Origin: Lineolata rhizophorae
Lineage: Eukaryota; Ascomycota; Dothideomycetes; Lineolatales; Lineolataceae
NCBI GenBank assembly: GCA_010093515.1
Contig: MU001674.1
Coordinates: forward strand, 358,246 to 422,245
Length of the DNA: 64,000 nucleotides
Direction of reading: 5' to 3'
Under the pieces are notes generated by a model. It ran no database searches and was not told the DNA's origin. It was given only the letters and a program-made list of their open reading frames with translations. The position numbers and the translations under genes were made by a program. Of the stretch, positions 33,894-47,686 are shown one piece after another. Each line of letters begins with the position of its first letter. Position 1 is the first letter of the stretch.

Positions 33894-36800
33894 TTACATG
33901 CCGCCCATCTCCTCATCCTCACCATTGGCCTGCTCGATCTCATCTTCCTTACGCTTCTCGCCCACCTTCGCGCTCTCACCCATTGTTTCCTTACGCAAAC
34001 CTCCAGTCCTCCATTCGCCAGTCAACTTGGCCGCGAACTCCTCATTCGCCTTCGCGGTTTCTTCCTCGCCGACAATCTCCATCCAGCGAGGCTTTTTCAC
34101 AAGGTGCTCGTGGCCGATACGCTCGCGGCGCACAGTCTCGACATCAGCCTCCGACACCCCCGCGTTGGGGTCAAACGGCCCAGCCCGGGCGGTCACACCG
34201 CGCACCATATACTCCTCTGTGGCAGGGGCAAATAGCATTTTATAGTTGTTGAGACTGACACGGATGACGAGGTGCTCCTCAGAACGAACTGAGTCGGTGA
34301 GGAGGGCTTGGGCGGCAGCGGCCTCGGGCGATTCGTCATCCTCGGCGACCATAGGCAGTTGTTCAAGTGCAGGTAGATTGAGGGTAGATTTCTCGTAAGG
34401 GAGACGGACACGGTCAGCGGGCACGCCTTCGGTCGGGTCGAGCGAAGTCCAGCTAGAAATGTAGTAGGACCAGCGCTTTTCGGGCTCAAGCTTATCCATG
34501 TCGAAGGTGGCGTCGTCCTTACGGAAGATCTGGACCCAGGCTTTCATCTCCCGCTGATTCTGAGTGTGGGTTAGTACGAATGGTAATCACTGGCTATTAG
34601 GGTAAGCAGGATCACTTACAAATGTGATGCGATAGATGTCGCCATCTTTAGCGTACTTCTCTGCCTGCTTCCGGAACTGTAGCTCATCCTGGTGGGTCGT
34701 CTGTTCACGCGCGCGGTCTTTCTTGAACAGTTGGTAGATCTCCCAGCTCTTATCACGGGCTTCGGAGCCAATCATGGCGAGCGCGAAGCGAGACAACGCG
34801 CCCAACAACTTGTCAAAGCTGTGAAGCTGCCAGCCAGTCTGCAAGTAGAAGCGACGTAGTGTTTCCTCAATGTGTACTAGGTCGATCTCGCCCCGGATCT
34901 GCTCTTGGAACATGACCAGCACCTGTTGGTAGTAGTTCGCTGACGGTGACACGTCCGAGAAGAAGTCGTACGGTGTCTTGTCCATCATTTTCAGGTCATG
35001 GGCTGGCTTGTGATCCAATGCACGACGAACGGCCTCGTGAACATTTGCCTCGTTGCGCTTAAGGTTGTATAGCCGTTCGTAAAGCATAACGAACATGCGC
35101 AAGAAGCAGTAAATCGGTAGGTTGGCGTACATGTGGTAATCATCTCGACGGAATGGCTCATTCGGCGCGATGTCGTGCTTGTTGAAAAGGTTTCCGCCGT
35201 TTGGATGCTCCAACCAACGGCCTTGAGAATCATTTTGGGCAGTGCTGCCAGCAGGGCTCTCGGCGCCCGCTGTGATATCTTCATCAATTGCGGACGCAAT
35301 ATCTGGGGTACTGCCCCTGCTACCCGAAGCCACGCTCTCCTCTTTCTTGCCCTGTTTGCCAGAACGGCTACGGTCGAGCACTCCACGTAGAAGATTGTTC
35401 TTGCGGCCGTTGGTTTTGTTCCCACTGCGTGGGGAGGAGCCATCTTCCGCCATCGCCGTATCCTCATCGTCCTCCGGTTGAGGCGAACCACTATTAGACT
35501 TGCTCAACCGTTGGTCAAACTTGACAGGGTCTAGGCCAAAGAACAGCGGCACAAATTCCTTGATGAAAGAGTAAAGGCGAGGATGATCGGTAGCGTAGAC
35601 AGATTCCGCGAAAGAAAGCACCAGCTGCGAGGCATCGAAGAGCACATCAACATCGTCGAATCCAAACTCGTACTGGTAGCGCGGCGTGTCCTTGTTCTGG
35701 ATCTCGCGTTGACGGCGCTGCTCCTCAAACTTGACCTGGATTTCGTTCTGGAGCGTCTTAGTCTGGTATTGGCGCTTGTCGTTGCCCTTCTGATTCGCAG
35801 TTTGATGGTCAAGGCTCTTCCAGAAGACCTTTTGGGTTTGGTCTCGCCAGACCTTCTCCCACTCGCGCTGTGCAGCCTTCCATTCTTCAAGCTTGCTCTT
35901 CAGACGAGTGAGGAGGACGGGAACTACCTTGCTCGGTATATCGAGCAAGTTCCTGCAGACATCGTTGCCCTTGTCGCGCCCATAAAGCTTGTAGATGACA
36001 CGCTTGTGTATGGTCTCGCTCTGGCCACCAAGTCCAGGAGGGAGTTGAAGTTGGCCCTGCTCCTCAGATGTCGCGAGCAGCAAAGATTGTGCGATTGGCT
36101 CTAGAAGCTGAATAGTACGGGCGCAGGCCTCGATGCTGAAGTCGTAATCGTGGCGCTCCTCTTCGATGCGGTGGAGAATTTCCTCATGAATATTTTTCCT
36201 ATGAGCGACAAATCCAGAATCCTCCGAGGCCCAAGTAGGATGCGAAGCCCAGTCGTCGTTGAGAACAGCCTTGCAAAGTTCATCGCGTCCGCTACAGACG
36301 CGCTGACGTTCGCGCTTCGGAAGAAGACGGTAACTCGGGTTCAGCCCACGGCAATTCGCCAAGGCAACACGGCCACTGACAGTCCGAGCCCTATTCTCAA
36401 TGATGATATCTTTTTCCTCGTAGCCAAGAAAGCGCCTAAGCCAGCCCATCAATTCGGCATTTCCACCGATGAAAGCCTGAGCACGGCCGGCAAACATCTC
36501 CTTCGATATCAGATCTTGCGAGTAGAGGTTGCACACCTTCAGGAACTCGTTCATGCTGTTCTTATTGCCGAGAAATTTCTTAACGCGGTCAAAGAAGGCG
36601 AGCTCTTCCGACGTAGCAGCGGTGCTAGTTGACGGGGGCATTGGTTCAGGCGGTGCGGGGACAAGGGTAGGTTCAACAATTGGAGCCTCTGGAGCGGTGG
36701 GCTGTTTCTGGCCATGTGCCTTCTGCCGCTGAAATATGTTAGCATAGCTGTAAAGGCAAAAGGGTAAAACCGAAGTGGTAGGTTTAGCTAGATCCTGCCA

Positions 36801-39800
36801 CCGGCTGGATCTGCAACAAACAAGCAACACTGTTTGCGGTCTCTAGAGCGATGAAAATAGTACCTTTGGTGGCGGCGGTTGCTGGCCGAACTGTGGTCGC
36901 TGGGCCGGCGGACCAGTCTCTGCAGGCATAGAAGGCGCAGGTGCAGTGCTTGCTACAGTGCCCTCCCTCCCAGTGGTACGCTTCCTTTTGTTGTCTCGTT
37001 GTGCGCTAGGCGTTGGTGCGAAGTTGCCAATGGGCGGATGCGACCGCTCACCGCGCGGCGTGTGCTGCATCGCTTGCGACTGCGCTGGGTACGGTTCGCT
37101 GCGGACGTTGCTCGTCATGACGTTGGCCTCTTGCTCGGCGGCGGCCTGACGCGCCGCGGCGGCAGCTTTGGCCTGGGCGGCAGACTCCGGGAGGAACTGC
37201 TTGAAGTCTTCGAGCAGATCGGGCGCCGAACTGAAAAGAAGCGTCACTTGGGAGTAGACGTCTTGGATAGGCTTCGACTCGCGTTGGTAAGTCTGCAGGA
37301 TTTCGAGGAACTGCTTATAGATGTCGGGCTGTTGCGCGAATCGATTCTGGAATTTTGGAGGCTGGGTTAGCAGGTGTGTGGAGGTGTAGGTGTAGAGGTG
37401 TGGAGATGTGGAGGTGTGGAGGTGTGTAGATCCGGAAGATGGGAGATTGGTACGGGAAGAGATGGCGCTACCGCGGCCAGTGCCGCATCGCGACTTCTCA
37501 CACGGGACGCGACTGCCGGAAGCGGGTCCGCAAACTGCCGAAAAGCGAAGGTGCGATTCACAATTGGCGCCTACCTTTATCTTATTCACATAGCTGATTG
37601 CGTGGTTGAACTCCACTGGTCCGCGCTTCTCTCCGCCTGCTGCCGCGGCATGCTGGCCCATCGCGCCTGCCCCATTGACACCTTGGGCGGGCATCGGCGT
37701 CGTCGAGCCGCCGGCAGGCGAGAGCATGTCCTGCCTGGGCACATTCCCTGTCATCGCCACCGAGGCGGCGTTCTGGAGCTGTGACACGCCTCGTTGTTCC
37801 TGCTGGTGGACCATTTGCGCCGCCACCACCTGCTCGCTCCGCTCGCGCTGCATCTGGGCTTCCGGCGAGAGCGGCACGCCTTGAGCACCTTGTCCACTCG
37901 GCCCACTCGGCCCACCGTACATGGGTTGATTGACTGGCCTGCTATTGGGGCTAAACATCGCTTCGCTGGCACCAGGAGCTGGCTGCGCTTGCGGAGGCTG
38001 TTGTGCCTGCTGGGGCTGCTGCTGAGGCTGCCAGCCACCGCTAGCAATTCTGCCCGCGCCCTCGTGGTACTGGCGATCGCTTGGAGCTGCCCCGGAACCG
38101 TTTACGGTTGGCCCGCGAGACAGAGGGCGATGCCCTGGCATGGAGGATACGGTGGTTCCCATAGGCGTCGTCACGCGAATGGCGTTCGGATCGCCGCTGG
38201 CACCACACTCAATCTTGTAGCCCGGAGGCAGAAAAGTATTGAAGCCCTGAATGAGCTGCGGGTGTCCGGTAAAAAGGCCTGATACACGCTCAATAACTCC
38301 GGGCGTATCGATACTAGAGAGCGGGGTCAATATTTGTTCGTGCCAACACAAATAGGCCTCGAACACTTACGCTCCGGACTTAAAGTCTTTCATGATGTCA
38401 AGGAACTTATTGTACACGTCCGGCTGCTCAGAGAAGCGGACTTTCACCTGGTCTAGGTAGCTCAAAGCGTCCTGTTGTTTGGTTAGCGGATAGTTCTAGC
38501 TGTCATGCTAGCACGGCAAACAGGAACGCTTAAAGCCGAGTTCTAGAGCCGCAAACAGAAGATATATATTTAAGATTAAACACCTACATTGAGTATGGGT
38601 TGTTGGCCTTGGCCAATAGCGATGTGTGCTTGCTGAGCCTGTTGCTGTTGTGGCATTGGAGGTCCTGGCATAAAGGGCGCAAGGAGCTGCTGCTGAGAGG
38701 GTTGACCCTGAGCCTGCATGCGTTGGACACCTTCATTCTGCTGAACTGGTCCTGTACCGAACATAGGCCCGGGACCACTTGGCCCGCCCAGCGGCGCAGC
38801 AAGATGGTTCGGCCCAGACTGGGGGGCAGAGCCTCCACCTAGGATTCCATTCGGGCCGTGGATGGTATGCGGCGCCACAGCAACCGGCTGATGTAGGTGG
38901 ATAGGCCCAGCATGATTCTCATGCGCTGCATGTTCGTGTTGTTGCTGATGCTGTTGGGGCTGTTGGGGTGGCTGCGGCTGTTGTTGCCGCTCACGCATCT
39001 CTCGTTCGCGTATCTCTCGCTCACGATGTTCTGCAGCTATTCTCTGAGATTCCTCGAGATGCTGTCTCTCTGCGAACTCTCTTTCCCTGGGGTCTCGGCT
39101 GTCTCGCTCTCGCTCGAGTGCCGATGGCGGGCCTTGGGGATGCTGTTGTTGGTGAAGACCCTGCGGGATTGACGGGTATCCCTGCATAGGAGGCTGGTGG
39201 GGAGGCATTCCAGAGCCCGACTCCGACGAGGGAGGGCGGCCAGCAGACTGTCCGGGTGACTGCTGAGTGAGCCCTGCAATGGTAGGAAGGTTGTGGGTCG
39301 GCGGCTGGTTTGAAGGAAAGAAAGCACCTGCTCCAAAATTTGATGACGAGTCAGTACTAAATCTAGAGAGCTAGTGGAAGAGGAGAAGTAAATGAGAGTG
39401 AAATGTAGACTTCTTACCTGCTGGTGGTGGCAGAACAGGGCCGGATGCCTGGCCCGTTGGCTGTGAAGCGGGCTGTTGCGACGCACTAGATCATAGAAGG
39501 TCAGCAAGCAGCACAAATGGTGAAGAGATGTCACTTGATCCATGGTAGGAACTGTCAGAGCTCGCTTCACCCTTATTCGATCCACCCAGAACAAGTGACG
39601 CGACGCTGCTGTATATCCATTCAGAGCGCGCGCCACGTTGACCACTAGAGTGTCGCAGAGGCGGGACAACAATGCTTTGACGTTTTTCGACCCCTCAAAA
39701 CCAACAAACCACACTTACCCAAAGCCTCCTATATGTTTACCCGGTTGGGCTTGTCCATGGTCGCCGCCTTGAGGCGGGTTTGACGGCTGCGGGCCCTGGG

Positions 39801-39834
39801 AGGGGCCCCAGCCTTCTCTACTTCCCGGATTCAT
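33894..39834 (-). CDS. SIN3: Transcriptional corepressor SIN3 (scaffold of Rpd3/HDAC complexes)
   Basis: The protein is 1673 aa from eight exons: 39719-39834, 39418-39485, 38588-39327, 38371-38471, 37575-38313, 36864-37346, 34620-36728 and 33894-34559. The N-terminus ([13 protein letters not shown]..) is Gln/Pro-rich with an Arg/Glu helical stretch. PAH1 (about 310-375) is [27 protein letters not shown]2 (about 560-630) is [27 protein letters not shown]3 begins at [17 protein letters not shown]. The HDAC-interacting region includes [18 protein letters not shown] and the Sin3a C-terminal domain starts near [22 protein letters not shown] pockets bind repressor helices; the HID binds Rpd3. A 228-nt intron (37347-37574) contains a minisatellite. 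The last codons are ATG TAA, where GTAAGA overlaps the stop, so a further 3' exon cannot be fully excluded. Confidence 0.96.
37372..37430 (+). repeat. Minisatellite inside a SIN3 intron
   Basis: About 60 nt of imperfect tandem copies of an AGGTGTGG-like unit (CCACACCT on the sense strand) fill part of the intron between the two halves of PAH2. The open frame through it reads as repeated Thr, Ser and His residues but is removed by splicing. Confidence 0.8.
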
Positions 39835-41421
39835 TCCGACCGCGGAGCACGGCGGACGGATTGCTCTGTGTGGGTGAGAGCGGCGCTCGTCTTGTCTCCA
39901 GCAGGGTCGCAACAGCCGGCCGGTGGCTACAGTGCCATATGCGATACCCGTCGGCGGGTGCGCGACTCGAAAGAAGGGTAGTGATGGCGCAAACGGGGCG
40001 TCGCGCGCGAAATCTCGCAGCGTGGAAGCTTGAGAACAGGGAGGGGGGAGCGCGAAACAGCGCGGACTCGACCGACGCGGATCGGTGGGCAAGGGCGCGT
40101 AGGGCACGAAGTCTGAGCAACGCCGCAGGAAAGATGTCAGTGAAGATATTGTCGCCGCGCGATACGGCTGCGACAGGCTGCGACCGGATCGGAGGGGGTC
40201 AGCTGGGCACGCGGAGAAGAGGTGGGAGGAGGGAGAGCTCCTCAGTCGGATGGTTGCAAAAGCGCGCCGTGCCAATCCGGCCTACCGTAGCGGCGCGGCC
40301 AGGGTCAGACTTGCCGAGAACGCTGCTGTCCCATTCCGTCTCCGGTCCCCCGGCTCTACAGAAATCCCGTGGCGGGCCGAAAACGCCCCTATCGGCCCAA
40401 AACGTCATTGACAGGCCCCTTGTTTGCGCAGTCAGGAACAGCACCAAGGCATGACTCAGGCCTGCACAGTTCACTCGTCCATACTCTGTTCTTGCTGGGT
40501 ACATGCGCTGAACTTGCAGTTGAAACGTCGGCTAGGCACAGCGTCTTTTGAGACCTCATCATACTTTTTCTGCCCCCTAAAGACTTATAGCGTGTGAGTG
40601 GTATGGAGGAGCCGTCCGTGTTTCCGTTTTACGTTCGCGTCATTGCCCCGATGGGGTCAGACCTTATCCCACTGTACGCCCGCATTTTCGATTCATGCTC
40701 CTCCTTCAGTAGTACGGTGTGCCGCTGGCGCTCCGGAAGTAGTGCAACGGAACTCTGTATTTTGCTATAATTGTAGTTCTCGACTCCGTGCTCGAAAACG
40801 CACTTTCCTCGGCATGTAATCGGAGATAATTCGGGGGATTTGTGGTTTAAGTTGAACAGATGAGACTAAAATCACGCATAGGACGATAATTCAGACGATG
40901 AATATCCTACCTTAAGTGTTTAGAACTTTCCTAATAAGTATACTTAAGTACTCTCGTCTACTTTTCTCCTTATTCTTCTTTCCCCTTTCCTTTCATCGTA
41001 TAATCTCTCGTCTCCCAGCTAGAATTCAAGGCTCTCCTACAAGAGTTTCCACTTGTCAGACCGTGACAATATAGTAGCCAAACCGTGAATTCCAATTACC
41101 CAAGTTCAAGTGAAGCCAATCTGCAAGAATGAGTGTGAGGTGAAGCATATCGATATTGCTAGATAACATTCTAGTGTTCGTGCTGCCAAATACTCCCTTG
41201 TATCAATCAGGTCGTCCCGAGATGACTCCAGAGAAAATTGCCGTCATGTCCGTGGATCCAAATTTCCCAGAACAAATGGATATAACTAGACGTAGGAATA
41301 AGAAATGAGCGACGACAATAAAATTACCCCCCAAAGAGACAGACATAAGCCACGGAGCAGGCAGGCGGGCTGTCTTTAGCAACGAGGGTTGGAAGACAAA
41401 TCAAAGACAAGCAAACACAAT
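39835..41421. other. SIN3 upstream region and beta-glucosidase 3' flank
   Basis: Up to about 40450 the sequence is GC-rich with overlapping ORFs, probably the SIN3 promoter and leader. A pyrimidine-rich tract lies at 40960-41020. No gene is supported. Confidence 0.5.
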
Positions 41422-44400
41422 CTAAAAGACCCACGTGAAGGACTCCTTCACTTCAAACGATACGGTCGAACTGCAGCAAAAATAAAGGTGGTCAGTAAAA
41501 AAGAGACTCCAACACGAATTCAGGGTCGCTATACTCACCGAATGTCGACCGACGACGAGCCAATCAGAACATCAAACTTCCCTTCCTCCGCAATCCATGC
41601 CTCGACCGAGGTATCGTAATAACCGACCGAGTATTTGTCCAACATAATCTCCACAGTGCGCGTCTCACCCGGCTGCAGGGGCACCTTGACGAAAGCCTGG
41701 AGCTCCTTCTCCGGGCGGGGCAGGCGGCTCTTGACGTCGCGCACGTACGCCTGAACGATCTCTTTCGCAGGCATCATACCCTCGTTTGTGACGGGTACCG
41801 AAATCTTGACGACACCATCCTCGGCCAGCACGGGCGAGTCGATGACGGCATCGCCGTAGGCGAAGGTCGTGTACGCGAGGCCGTGGCCGAAGGCCCAGCG
41901 CGGCTCGATGCGCGCGCGCTCGTAGTGGCGGTACCCGATGTAGATGCCCTCACCGTAGACCACCTTTGCGTTCTCGCCCGGCCAGTTGTGGTAGGCCGGG
42001 TTGTCGGCGAGGCGCTTCGGGAAAGTGGTGGGCAGCTTGCCGGAGGGGCTCACGTCGCCGAAGAGCACGTCGGCGAGGGCGTTGCCAGCCTCTTGCCCCT
42101 GATACCACGCTTGCATGATGGCCGGGACCGAGTCGGCCCAGTCCATGGTCACGGGCGTGCCGGATTGGTTGACGACGATGGTGTTGGGATTGGCGGCCAC
42201 GATGGCTTCGACCAGACGATCCTGAGACCCATTCTTGGGCAGGTCCATCGTCTGCCGGTCATACCCTTCCGACTCCCACTCGGCGTCGAGGCCAACGAAG
42301 ACGACAGCTACGTCGGATGCCTTAGCGATATCCACTGCCTCTTGCAACAAGTCGACCGTCGCCTCCTCTTGGTAGCCGATGCGGCAGCCACCGTAGTGAT
42401 GGGTGGGGCCCAGTGAGATCTTCGACGCCGGCCGGACCTCGTTGTTGCTCTCCACCAGAATGGTCACGGGCACGCCTGCCTCGAGGTGAATTGACTTGAC
42501 CACGTCCTCCGACGCCTCAAACATAGCCTCACCCTCTTCCGTCCAGTCCCAGTTGTCGATGAAAAGCTCTCCATTGAGGAAGAGGCGGCCAGGGCCGACG
42601 CTTGAGAAGCTGAACGTGTGTGTGCCCGTTGTCTTCGGAGTGAGCGTAGTCTTCACCTTGAATGAGTAAGCCGGAAGGACCTCTTTTGGCGCCGAATCCC
42701 ACAGGAACAGATCGGTAGTTTGCTTCAGCTGCACCGACGCAGGCTCGCCCTTGAACCGATCCCCGTAATAGTACTCCAACACGACACCCTGCTCGCCACT
42801 CTCGAGGGTGCAGTAATCGTTGGCCAGTGGCATCCACTTAGCAGTGTCACAGCCTTGCGAGTAGAGAATCTCCGCCTCTGCCCGGGCCTTGATGCCATCA
42901 AACGGAGTGGTTGTGTAGTACGGGTTGAGACTTGCGCTGCCGCCACCACCAGCAATTGCCCTTTTGGCATTTGGTCCTATTATCGCAATCTTCTTGGCCG
43001 ATGCCGCAATCGGTAGCAGGCTACCCTCGTTCTTCAATAGAGTCAGTCCTTCAACGCCCGTCTGCCGGATCAGTGCGCTCGTCTCCGGGTTGTCGTTGCT
43101 CCGTTCCGCAGGCTCCTGACCTCCGTTCAGCCCCTTCGTCCGGTCGACTAGGTACAGGACATTGCCAGCTGCCTTCTCCACCGCCTCTCGCGAGAGGTAG
43201 CCGTCCTCGACAGCCTTCAGTGCGCGCTCTCCTCGCCACTTGGTAGGACCCGGCATTTCCAGGTCGCAGCCCGCTTCGATCGCTTCGGCCACCGAATTGG
43301 TTCCTGTCCAGTCGGACATCACCAGCCTAAATTCATTAGCCTCGTTCGCTATTCCACTTCGCGCAATTCTTCGGAAAATATCCCGTGCAAGAGAATAGTT
43401 CAGGGATGGACTCATGAGTTCGTGATTCACTCAATATGGAATCATAGTAATGCACTTCAGATAGGCGTTAGGGTGACGTACCCATCAAATCTCCACTCCC
43501 CTCGCAGAATCTCTTTCAGCGTGTGCTCGTGCATGTCCGCATGGATGCCGTTGATTAAGTTGTACGAGCTCATGAGTGCCCATGGCGGGCACTCACGCAA
43601 CGCAATTTCGAACGGCTTAAGGTAGATCTCGCGCAGCGGCCTCTCCGCAATGATGGAGTCGATAGACATGCGAATAGTTTCCTGCTCATTTCCGACGAAA
43701 TGCTTGATCGTAGCGGCGATGCCCTTGCTTTGCACGCCGCGGATGTACGACACAGCAAGTTTCCCGGTTAGGTACGGGTCCTCCGAGAAGGACTCAAAAT
43801 TCCTGCCGCCAAGAGGGGATCGGTGCATGCATATCGTCGGTGCGAGGAGCACATTAGCGCCGCGGGCCCGGGTCTCGTCACCGAGGTGCTTGCCGACTTC
43901 CTCGATCAGATCCGTGTTCCACGTTGCGGCGAGCGAGATACCGCATGGGAACAAGGCCGCCTAGAATGTCACGTCAGACTGGCCGGGCGAACGGTCTGAA
44001 AATTTTCGCAGTACTTACGGGAGTGCCATTCTTGAAGAATTCTCCTCTGGCTCCATTAGGACCATCCGTGGTCTTGATGGATGGAACACCCTTTTCGGGG
44101 ATGGCAACAGTCCGCCAGAAGTCTGCTCCAGCCAACAAGGCGATCTAGGACGTTCAGTTAGCAACAGAGCCCGGCCACTCAAAACGTCACTGACACCCTC
44201 GCTTGAAACCAAAAAGGGACAAAGAGAAAAAGACAGAATACTTCGCGCATTCACATAGTCGGCAGTTGTTTTGAGACCCCGGGCCTCGGATCACAAACCG
44301 ATCCCAGGAAAGCCAACCCAAGTTGAACCCGGTTAGCACCCATGTCCCACGATAATCAACTGGACTCGGAAATTTTGACGATTCGTTTAACAGAACGCCA

Positions 44401-44877
44401 CATTCGACTCAAGGAGTGAGCAAACCTGGGCCGCGCACGTTGCTGTCAAGGAACGAGGATGAAGGAACAATAGAAGTGAAAAGAAAAAAATTTCCGAGAA
44501 TGTACAGCCACCATCCCGGTGCGGCAAGCGTAAAAAAGCAAGCTTAAACCACACCCCAACCGGAATTCAAAGGAAAGGAAGGAAAAAAAAAAAAAAAGAA
44601 CAATTTACTGACGTACCTGCTCCTCAAGAGTGAGCTTTGAGGCCAATTCCCGGGCCCGGTCGTCCGGTCGCTCATACGAAAGAATCTTCTTGCCCGCCAT
44701 ATCTTCGGGATCGCAGTCGGCTGTAACTGTGCTGGACGAAGGCGAGGTCGAGCTATCGGCTACCGCAGCAGTAGTAGCAGCAGAATGCTGGCCGACGTCC
44801 TTTATAGGTACGAGGGCGTCCTCCGGCGAGGAGTTGTCGAGCGGCAACGCACTGGGTGCAAGGGTCGAATCGCCCAT
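41422..44877 (-). CDS. Glycoside hydrolase family 3 beta-glucosidase with PA14 domain
   Basis: The protein is 900 aa from five exons: 44617-44877, 44019-44144, 43482-43960, 41539-43326 and 41422-41470. The last exon is only 49 nt and supplies the expected GH3 end (SVDIR/STVSFEVKESFTW). The catalytic domain runs from LASKLTLEEQIALLAGADFWRT, with KHFVGNEQE and the nucleophile Asp (about residue 294) in LVMSDWTGTNS. A PA14 insert (about 450-590) includes GTHTFSFSSVGPGRLFLNGE. The (alpha/beta)6 sandwich and a fibronectin-III-like end (YVRDVKSRLPRPEKELQAF) follow. It hydrolyses terminal beta-glucosides. No signal peptide is seen, so it is probably intracellular. The first about 65 residues are a Ser/Thr/Ala-rich extension. 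The first intron is long (472 nt) but the join TLEEQ/IALLAG is exactly the family sequence. Confidence 0.95.
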
Positions 44878-47686
44878 TGCAGGGGGGAGGGAGAGGGGGG
44901 GGGGGTTGAGTGGGTGGCAGTACATACGAGAAGTGAAAGCCTTATTCTGTTAAGGTCGGAGTATCTGGATGTAGATCCGCCAACGGCTTTTTAGCTTTTG
45001 CCACGCGTGGCACGAGTGGTCGGGCCTCAGTGGCGGAGGAAAAATAATAGTAAGGGCACAGTATGGACGAATTAGGCCTGAAGTGGAGGTGGCTGTGGCT
45101 GTCCCACAGCGCACTGCGGTGCAATAGTGTGCAGGCAAGACCAGCACTACCTTGACTTGGAGATGGTGACAGCTGGAGGGGGGTTGGCGGGTTGCCGGAC
45201 GGGACGCGGCCAAGAAGGGAAGGATCAGACCCGCGCAACGACCGTCTGATATTTGCAGCGCGGCGAAAGGGAAAGCTGAGAGGTCCTTCGTAAATTGTTA
45301 TCACGTCCTTTTCAATGTCTGCCGCATTGTTCCCATATCACGTCGCTTGTCGCGGATCATCCAAGAGCTTCTACCAGCAGCACCACCACCACCCTTAAAA
45401 GAGGGGGACTCGCCTGTGTCTAGTCGAATATTTGGCATCATCTATTGCTGTTACTGTGGGACCGGGACGAACGACAAGGACCCTAAGCCGGGCGAGCATG
45501 CCTGTCCGAGCCCGGACTACCTCCATGACGCCCTGCACTCGGCCCTGGCAGGTTGTCACCCAGAGGTACCCGCACGCTACTATCGGAGAACGGCGGCCAG
45601 GGTGCGAGCCTTAAGCTATTAAGGCGGCCGGATATCGATCTGACTTTCAGCTTCGGCTTCCAGAATGGCCGTCTGTGTCTCTTTTTGGCGTGCCGTCCGC
45701 CGAAGAACCCTGCCGGCGGGGCCAAGCAGATCTGTGTCACTGCGTTCTTCCTGCACGGCTACACCTTCCACCGCCGGGCGGAGCAATCAACGTGCGGCAA
45801 AGCTGGCAAGGGGAGGGAGAAGGGGCCGGCGCCAAGCCGACTTCATCTCGTCTGCCGTTCGTACTCGCGAGCAGACTGCCGGCATAGAGAGCAATGGGTA
45901 TAGACATAGCGCCGGCAGCCAGCAGCAAGGCGTGGAAGATGGGTGATATGCATAGACCTACGGATCGACACAGCGAAGAGGGGGGGGCCTATAGCGGGAA
46001 AGGCTTGCGAGGGATCGAGCAAACCCGCGCGCAGCATCTGCGGAACGAAGCCCGGCATGTCGTGCGTACATGGCGGACGAGCGAAGAACGAGGGCCCGTA
46101 CTGCTAGGGTACGAAGAGGCACTTCGGCCAAAGCAGCGAAGCACTGCGTTCATGCGTCTGCCCCTCTCGCGAGCTGCGAAAAGCCGCACGCAACCCCCCC
46201 TTAGCGCCTTTCCGCGGTGACCGAAGCAAAGCCCCGCCAACGAATTGCGGAGCAGTTTCAGCGACAAGACTGCAGGGCCTCCGGGACGCGGCGCCTGATT
46301 GGGCCCGCGAGTCCTGCCTCCCGCAAATCTACAAACATACGTAGTATGTACACACATGCCCCTTGGCACCGTCCACCCTGGTCGGCCCGGGACTGCATTC
46401 TCCTTGCCCCCGGGTGCCGCCAGCCCAGATGGCGCAAACGCCCCTCAAATGAACCAATTGCGTGCGGTGATAGCGGACCTGCAACCGCGACGCGGAGCAG
46501 TGCCTTCCGAGCCACTGGGGATGTCCGGCTCGCCGGCTGCGGCAGGGTTGCCGTTTGGTCTCGGCCTGGGGTTCGCGCAGCAGTTCCTGCCGCGGCTGGG
46601 ACGGGCCTGGCAACCGAACCGCTTAGCGCCCTTCGGCCGGGCCCACCAAGTCGACGAGCTCCGCAGAGGCAACGTGACCCGCCCGCGCTGTGTCTTGCCC
46701 GCACTTCACGGGGGCGTGTTTCCTTCTTCCACCAACCAGTTCCGCAAAAGCTCCACGGCCATGTGGGGCCGCCTGGCGTGCGGCGCGCTCAAATTGTCGC
46801 ACAAGGCCACCTGACAGCTCGGCTTGGCTCCCCTTCGACGGAAGGTCCGTCATAAAAGGATACATAATGCCGTCCGCTGCCACAGCGACTATGGTGGCCT
46901 CTCCGCCAGATCAGCTTCCGCGGCCTTCATAAGCACCGCGGAGTAACTTTATATACACGTATATACTTTGGCTCGAGTCACTTACTATGCACCCCCTTGG
47001 GTTATACAGCCCCTATATACATACACGTTTCCGCAATGAGCACCTGGATTCCGCCGTGAGTCCACCACCAAGCCTGGGGTGTCGTACAAGGACAAGGGGA
47101 TGAAAGAAGCCGGTCATCTTATTTTTACTCTCTGCCTCCACTGGCGCGCCATAGCTAGGGTCCAAGTCGATCACGGCCGAAAAACAGGAAGCTGTTAACA
47201 TAAGTGAATTTGAACTCTATATCCCCACAAACCCGCAAACAGGCTCGAGCGCTCGCCGCCAGCTACGCAACGGGGCAACCCGATGACAAGCATGTCGAGC
47301 GCATGCTTCGCAGTGGAAATGTACCTCCATGTACATGGGCAACTTGAAAACAAAAGATAAAAAGGGGTTAGAAAAGCCTGGCTGGTCCGGATCCTCCCGC
47401 GCCTCACCTTACCTGTCGCCCACCGCCCGCCCGCCAAACGCAGTGTAACCCGCCAAGCAATGAAAAGAGCAAACCAAGCAATTACTTCGGAAGCTTCCTT
47501 TCAACGGCCGTGAGTCCCGTGACGTGCCCGCCTTTCTAGGTATCCCTCCACCCGATCAATCCAACGGTGCGACCGCGTAGCGCAACCAATATCAGCACCT
47601 TCGGCTCTAGGCAAGCGTAATAGATTGGTAATATGAGGGGCTCCTTCCCTACCTCCCCACCTCGCCGCCTCACCGTCCGAGACACC
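44878..47686. other. Long intergenic region without supported gene
   Basis: This 2.8-kb stretch has a GC-rich centre (about 45480-46850) where ORFs up to 212 codons overlap on both strands with Arg/Pro/Ala-rich translations. No domain, splice-consistent model, tRNA or terminal repeat was found. Confidence 0.5.

Noticed and set aside
46217-46855. 212-codon plus-strand ORF in the 45-47 kb interval
   Set aside because: Arg/Pro/Ala-rich, overlapped by ORFs in four other frames, no splice partners and no recognisable motif.
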